The notes below the pieces were generated by a model. The model worked only from the letters and a program-made list of their open reading frames with translations, was not told where the DNA came from and did no database searches. A program made the translations under genes and the position numbers. Below are positions 7,176-10,582 of a DNA stretch of 10,582 nucleotides, one piece after another. This DNA is from Podila epigama (taxonomy: Eukaryota; Mortierellomycota; Mortierellomycetes; Mortierellales; Mortierellaceae), in assembly GCA_015679605.1 (NCBI GenBank), contig JAAAVE010000621.1, positions 5,308 to 15,889 of the forward strand. Reading direction: 5' to 3'. The stretch's first letter is position 1, and every line of letters starts with the position of its first letter.

Positions 7176-7195
7176 AGTTCTGTACGTACAGAACT
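7176..7195. repeat. 20-bp perfect palindrome
   Basis: AGTTCTGTACGTACAGAACT equals its own reverse complement over 20 bases; the flanking T and G stop the symmetry. It lies 67-86 bases after the carboxypeptidase stop codon. As DNA it could be a dimeric protein-binding site; as RNA a ten-pair self-complementary stem without a proper loop, or a dimerisation site. Confidence 0.95.
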
Positions 7196-7358
7196 GCAAA
7201 TGTACGCGAGAATGCGATTGATTGACTGATGGAGCATAAAGTCTCGAGAAAGTGAGTGTCGACTTTTCATTGGTTGAAATGTTAATTCTGTGAGCCTTTT
7301 TTTTTTTCCCTTCTTGTCGTTCCTTCACATTCTCCTCTCCTTTTTTCAAAAGAAAGGG

Positions 7359-7368
7359 ATATATATAT
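7359..7368 (+). promoter_or_regulatory. TATA-like element of the Sec61 gamma gene
   Basis: An ATATATATAT run followed by T-rich and then CT-rich sequence lies about 82-91 bases upstream of the Sec61 gamma ATG. Position and context fit a TATA element with a pyrimidine-rich start region, without proof of use. Confidence 0.45.
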
Positions 7369-7449
7369 TTTTTTATTCTTTCTTCTCGATCAACTTCATC
7401 TCAACATCCTTCTTCCACCAACAATCCCATCACACATCAACTCTCAATA

Positions 7450-8201
7450 ATGGACAGCGAAATCGCCCAGACCGCCATCGAAGGCCCCAAGCAGTTTGTC
7501 AAGGACGGTGTTGCTTTCATGAACCGCTGCACAAAGCCTGATCGCAAAGGTACAGTTGTCCATCTTTGTGATGTTTAGGGAGCATCATCTTGCACGATTC
7601 GTGTTCAAGATGGCCACGTAAAAAAAATTCATAAAGACGAGCTTGAGCTTGAGCTTGAGCTTGAGCTTGAGGTCAGAGTTGAACACAATTCAGGTGTGAT
7701 GTGTACAAGCTCCAAGCGTAATACGCTGACTCGAGTCTGATGTGTTGCCTCCAGCTCAGAAGCATGTCATCATCTGGCAACATCTTCTCCTTTCACTTGC
7801 TTAATGCCAAACATTAACGCGGACAGTTCAAAAAAGATGTGGATGAGAGAACTTGCTCAAAAGAGATGGTCTCCAACACAGGTGTCTTTATCAACTGAAT
7901 ATTAACCTCGTACTATTCTCCTTCTTGTTCTCCTTGACTGTCGCGTTTTACAGAGTTTATGCAGATCACTCAGGCCGTTTCCATGGGATTCTTGATTATG
8001 GGTGTCATTGGCTTTGTTGTCAAGCTGATCCACATCCCTATTAACAACATCCTTGTGTAAGTTTTCTTTTTCCTTTTTGTCACATTTTACTTTGCTCTCC
8101 TTGCGAAGCTGTTATTCAGGTTGTTCAGCATAATGTTCTAATCCTTTTTTCTTCTTCTTCCTCTATACGAACATATTCGAATGGATAGCGGTGGCGCATA
8201 A
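7450..8201 (+). CDS. SSS1: Protein transport protein Sec61 subunit gamma (Sss1)
   Basis: Exons 7450-7549, 7954-8056 and 8189-8201 encode 71 residues, the usual size for this family (about 68-80). The protein is the small tail-anchored subunit of the Sec61 translocon in the ER membrane; it clamps the two halves of Sec61 alpha and is essential in yeast. Recognition rests on the cytosolic helix [20 protein letters not shown] at about 12-31, the hallmark CTKPDRKEF (27-35), a single membrane segment at about 43-57 ([12 protein letters not shown]), and the near-invariant end [14 protein letters not shown]. Intron 1 (7550-7953) is phase 1 and splits the Glu codon of RKEF. Intron 2 (8057-8188) is phase 2 and splits the Val codon of LVGG, so the last exon has only three whole codons and the stop. 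The start is fixed by the family length and by ATAATGG context after a CT-rich leader. Nothing in the product looks defective. Confidence 0.97.
7550..7953 (+). other. Sec61 gamma intron 1 (404 bases)
   Basis: Donor GTACAG, acceptor TTTTACAG, with a branch-point candidate ATTAAC near 7900. At 404 bases it is the longest intron in the window and longer than the whole coding sequence (216 bases). It contains a GAGCTT hexamer array (7639-7671) and a weak 7-bp inverted repeat (7743-7749 with 7776-7782). I do not see a convincing RNA gene inside it. Confidence 0.93.
7639..7671 (+). repeat. GAGCTT hexamer repeat in the Sec61 gamma intron
   Basis: Five perfect copies of GAGCTT followed by a half unit, with no mismatch, inside intron 1. 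The absence of mismatches suggests recent expansion. Confidence 0.95.
8057..8188 (+). other. Sec61 gamma intron 2 (132 bases)
   Basis: Donor GTAAGT and acceptor GGATAG; TCTAATCC in the middle is a branch-point candidate followed by a pyrimidine tract. The join makes the conserved final VGG. Confidence 0.92.
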
Positions 8202-8217
8202 GGATTTTGCACTTCAT

Positions 8218-8262
8218 ACACCACACCACACCACATCACACCACAACGCAACACAACACGCA
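8218..8262 (+). repeat. Pentamer array ACAMC in the Sec61 gamma 3' UTR
   Basis: Nine 5-base units in one phase; four are ACACC, and the rest are close variants (ACATC, ACAAC, GCAAC, ACGCA). It begins 17 bases after the stop codon and lies wholly between the stop and the AATAAA, so it should be in the mature mRNA. Confidence 0.85.
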
Positions 8263-8299
8263 CTCTCCCTTTTCTCTATCTGAATATATATCAAGCTGT

Positions 8300-8305
8300 A
8301 ATAAA
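8300..8305 (+). terminator. Poly(A) signal of the Sec61 gamma gene
   Basis: A canonical AATAAA about 100 bases after the stop codon, followed within about 20-40 bases by GT/T-rich sequence. Position and context fit the 3' end of the Sec61 gamma transcript. Confidence 0.7.
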
Positions 8306-8479
8306 CCTCCACGCTGAGCTGTATCATTGTCTTTTGTGCGTCTTTGACTGACTGTCCATCGATCATCGTTCGGTGTCAAATTGTCCAAGTTGGTGGCTTG
8401 TAATGCTGTCAATTGCAAGCTGATGGACGCCTATCCGAGACAACTTTGACACGTTTTTTTTTCTCTTCCTCTACGAGTC

Positions 8480-8536
8480 ATGGAGACTGGACTCGACCGT
8501 TACTTCTTACTCTTCCTTCTTTCTTTTCCTTCATAG
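8480..8536 (+). other. Upstream open frame or 3' splice site before the RING gene
   Basis: An ATG at 8480 opens an 18-codon frame ending in TAG at 8534-8536, 25 bases before the RING-gene ATG and in a different frame. If the transcript starts upstream this would be a uORF that may reduce translation. The same DNA is a pyrimidine tract ending in TTCATAG, a good 3' splice site, so it may instead be the end of a 5' UTR intron; I found no clear donor. Confidence 0.4.
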
Positions 8537-8561
8537 TCGCCCTTGCCTTTCTCTCGACCCA

Positions 8562-10541
8562 ATGTCAGCCTCCTACTTTACTATGAACCACTCTACGCAA
8601 GACCCCAACTTGTTATACTCTACGGACCTAGGATGGCCCATGATGCATTCCTACCACCTGCCGCCCATCTTTACGAGCCAAGGGTACCATCCTTCGATTC
8701 TCATGGATCTCTCTTACCAAAAGACCTCGGCCAGTGGCGCGTCTATTGTCCAGCAGACTACAAGTGACTTTGAAGACCAGCCTGGCTTGGTTCACGTCTG
8801 GCTTTGCACCGATTCTCATGTGCTCTCTACCTCTCTTGACCCAGACATGGATGGGGCCCTGGAAGATGGATATGATCGAATGTTGTCAAATCCTGACATC
8901 GCCGCCGATCCCAACGACAATCATCGGGCCCCTGGCCGTTCCCGATCCTGTTCGCTCTCGTCTAGTCTATGGAGTGATGACTCTATGGAATGGGTCAGTT
9001 GCGTATCGTCTCCAGTGTCACCGTCTATTACCAGTTTGCAAACTTCACAGGATGCACCCCTGCCCTCCTCATCTGCTCAGAGTACCGACAACTCTGTGGA
9101 CAGTGTGGATGACGAGACTATGACGGCGGCAGGGTCCCCCGAGCCCTTGATGTATGTGCTACGGTCGTATCCTATGAGACCACGGATCGGATTCCGAAAC
9201 CGATGCAGATCCATGTTTCTTTCAGCAGGAAATATTCAGGAGGTGTTGTTCAATTCTCGTGTACAACTCATCCGAGCCTGGTTTAAAAGGAATGTTGAGC
9301 CATTGGCGCTCGAACATTGCCGGAACTATGGACTCATGACAGAGATGAACCACCGCCCTCTGCTCGGATCACAAGAACCTGCTTGCTGTCCTGTCTGCTA
9401 TGCTACGAACACGGTCATGAAACGTATCGTGCCTTGTGGTCATTCTCTTTGCTGGACATGCGAATATGACCTCAATCAGGTCAGTAATATCTCATGTCCC
9501 ATGTGCCGACGCTTGAGAGTCGTTAGTGAATTCGAAGATCAACAGGATATGTTTCGAGCGACGATTGGACTCCACCCGCGCGATTATGTGCATCCATTAC
9601 AGCTCGATGGTCATATTGCTGGGAGCACCCATCAAGCGAATATAGCTCGAGCGGCCCATGACGAAGATCATGTGCACTTTGAAAGACTCTTGACCGATCG
9701 CTACCGATGGGAATCCAGTGGGTCCTTTCTAGAGTCCCTATGTGATATCCGTCAGAATGCACGAGAGTACCCAGTCTTTCAATACTTTCAACGCCACGCA
9801 GCTCAGGACCTGTGCTTCAGATCATCTGCCGAGGAGGATCTATTGGAATACAAGGACGGACGCGTGCTTGAACCCCCATCATCCGGTCTTGTGCTTCCAC
9901 CCCACAGGTTATATATCGCCTTGATTCATTTCTGTATCGATATGTTGACTCTAGCTCTACCGAGCGAGTTCCAGTCAAGGCGTCGATATAGACGCGAGAT
10001 TCTTTTGCTTCAACTCATTGCCTTGTTCCTGATACCGACGGACGAGTTTTCACCGCGTAAAGAGGATCGCATCTTTGACATGTCAAGGTGGATCTCACAT
10101 GGTCTCATGATCATTGTCAGAATTCAGAGATTTATCCGGTCCAAGGCACGTCAATCGATGAGAGAGGCGGCGGCAACAACAGCAATAACTACAACGGCCC
10201 ACCGTCCTTTTGAAATAGGTCAAGAGGAGGCAGAGGCAATGCATACGAATGATCTTGGACCATTGGAGTATGTCTCGTCTTTACCTATACCTCGCGACAT
10301 TCTTTACTTGGGCCTTCAGCGCTGGGTCTGGATTGTACAGGCGTTGAGAACTCTTTTGGAATGGATTCATATCGCGCAAATGAACCCTTCTCAATCGCGT
10401 GTTGAAGCCCAATGGCAGAGGGAAGCTGTACAACGCTTGCGGTCGAGAAAACGTCCGAGTTCTGCAGTGGATGGTATGTTTGGTCCAGCTCGCAAGCGAC
10501 TTTGTGTTAGATTTGAGAATGAGGAGGAAGAAGAAGAGTAA
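8562..10541 (+). CDS. RING-finger (C3HC4) protein, probable E3 ubiquitin ligase
   Basis: A single exon encodes 659 residues. The zinc-binding pattern is complete: Cys276, Cys279, Cys292, His294, Cys297, Cys300, Cys312 and Cys315, so a C3HC4 RING domain spans about 275-317 (CPVCYA, VPCGHSLCWTC, CPMCRRL). RING domains of this type usually recruit an E2 enzyme and promote ubiquitin transfer; the substrate cannot be read from the sequence. Residues 1-200 are Ser/Pro/Asp-rich and probably disordered. After the RING, about 320-640 is a mixed, helix-rich region with hydrophobic stretches near 450-495 (LYIALIHFCIDMLTLAL, EILLLQLIALFLIP) whose buried charges suggest amphipathic helices rather than clear membrane spans. 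The C-terminus has basic clusters (RLRSRKRP, PARKRL), a possible nuclear signal, and ends in a run of six Glu. The start at 8562 is the first ATG of a frame that stays open upstream, so an earlier exon is not excluded. I do not recognise the family beyond the RING. Confidence 0.88.
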   Translation: MSASYFTMNHSTQDPNLLYSTDLGWPMMHSYHLPPIFTSQGYHPSILMDLSYQKTSASGASIVQQTTSDFEDQPGLVHVWLCTDSHVLSTSLDPDMDGALEDGYDRMLSNPDIAADPNDNHRAPGRSRSCSLSSSLWSDDSMEWVSCVSSPVSPSITSLQTSQDAPLPSSSAQSTDNSVDSVDDETMTAAGSPEPLMYVLRSYPMRPRIGFRNRCRSMFLSAGNIQEVLFNSRVQLIRAWFKRNVEPLALEHCRNYGLMTEMNHRPLLGSQEPACCPVCYATNTVMKRIVPCGHSLCWTCEYDLNQVSNISCPMCRRLRVVSEFEDQQDMFRATIGLHPRDYVHPLQLDGHIAGSTHQANIARAAHDEDHVHFERLLTDRYRWESSGSFLESLCDIRQNAREYPVFQYFQRHAAQDLCFRSSAEEDLLEYKDGRVLEPPSSGLVLPPHRLYIALIHFCIDMLTLALPSEFQSRRRYRREILLLQLIALFLIPTDEFSPRKEDRIFDMSRWISHGLMIIVRIQRFIRSKARQSMREAAATTAITTTAHRPFEIGQEEAEAMHTNDLGPLEYVSSLPIPRDILYLGLQRWVWIVQALRTLLEWIHIAQMNPSQSRVEAQWQREAVQRLRSRKRPSSAVDGMFGPARKRLCVRFENEEEEEE

Positions 10542-10582
10542 TCGTCAAAAACTGTTAGATAACATGAAAAGTCGTAGCAAAA

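Larger units (their letters stand above)
7110..7449 (+). other. 3' UTR of the carboxypeptidase gene and Sec61 gamma promoter
   Basis: The first part has many TGTA words, two copies of AGGGCTGTA (near 7131 and 7157), a 20-bp palindrome and a CATAAA (7235-7240) that may serve as a weak poly(A) signal. The second part has a TATA-like run and a CT-rich leader directly before the ATG at 7450. No gene is seen. Confidence 0.65.
8202..8561 (+). other. Sec61 gamma 3' UTR and upstream region of the RING gene
   Basis: The region starts with a CA-rich pentamer array, then AATAAA, then about 250 bases leading to the RING-protein ATG, the last 60 of which are strongly pyrimidine-rich and contain a short upstream open frame. 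No other gene is seen. Confidence 0.7.

Noticed and set aside
7690-7900. Intronic C/D or H/ACA snoRNA in Sec61 gamma intron 1
   Set aside because: There are GTGATGT- and CTGA-like words and a 7-bp inverted repeat, but the box spacing, terminal stem and box pairing do not fit a convincing snoRNA.
7450-10541. Sec61 gamma and the RING gene as an operon or functional cluster
   Set aside because: Sec61 gamma has its own AATAAA and the RING gene its own leader; fungal neighbours rarely share transcripts and no pathway link is evident.
1-10582. tRNA, rRNA, CRISPR array, transposon ends or viral genes
   Set aside because: No cloverleaf-type box A/box B pair, repeat-spacer array, terminal inverted repeats, transposase or polymerase motif was seen on either strand by eye.

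Overview
The window is eukaryotic nuclear DNA, almost certainly from a fungus. It has spliced genes with short introns (about 130-400 bases), GT-AG and one GC-AG splice junction, CTAAC-like branch points, pyrimidine-rich leaders, no Shine-Dalgarno signals, and a fungal/animal-type Sec61 gamma gene. Style and gene content (a CPVL-like serine carboxypeptidase, a large glutamine/asparagine-rich protein, many short tandem repeats in non-coding DNA) suggest an early-diverging fungus such as a Mortierella-like or other Mucoromycota species. That placement is inference from general look, not a database match.

Layout. 2-619 (+) is the 3' end of a gene cut by the window edge; it encodes a serine-rich protein with an acidic segment. 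620-1141 is the shared 3' region of two convergent genes and holds only simple repeats. 1142-3965 (-) is a two-exon gene for a roughly 859-residue protein with a long Q/N-rich low-complexity region, a coiled coil and a conserved-looking globular C-terminal domain. 3966-5001 is a divergent intergenic region rich in phased 7- and 8-base repeats. 5002-7109 (+) is a three-exon gene for a secreted S10 serine carboxypeptidase of the vitellogenic-carboxypeptidase-like type, with the catalytic triad visible. 7110-7449 carries a 20-bp perfect palindrome and the promoter of the next gene. 7450-8201 (+) is the three-exon gene for Sec61 gamma (Sss1), recognised with high confidence. 8202-8561 holds its 3' UTR, a canonical AATAAA and the leader of the last gene. 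8562-10541 (+) is a single-exon gene for a 659-residue RING-finger protein, probably an E3 ubiquitin ligase of unknown substrate.

How they work together. Sec61 gamma builds the ER translocon through which the carboxypeptidase would pass, but Sec61 gamma is a housekeeping gene and the neighbourhood looks incidental. I see no gene cluster, mobile element, CRISPR array, tRNA or rRNA, and no clear new system. The points most worth a second look are: the possible broken exon inside the intron of the Q-rich gene; the GC-AG intron, whose position is fixed by the S10 active-site motif; the extra charged segment in the carboxypeptidase; and the unusual set of phased micro-arrays with units of 5, 6, 7 and 8 bases in nearly every non-coding stretch.
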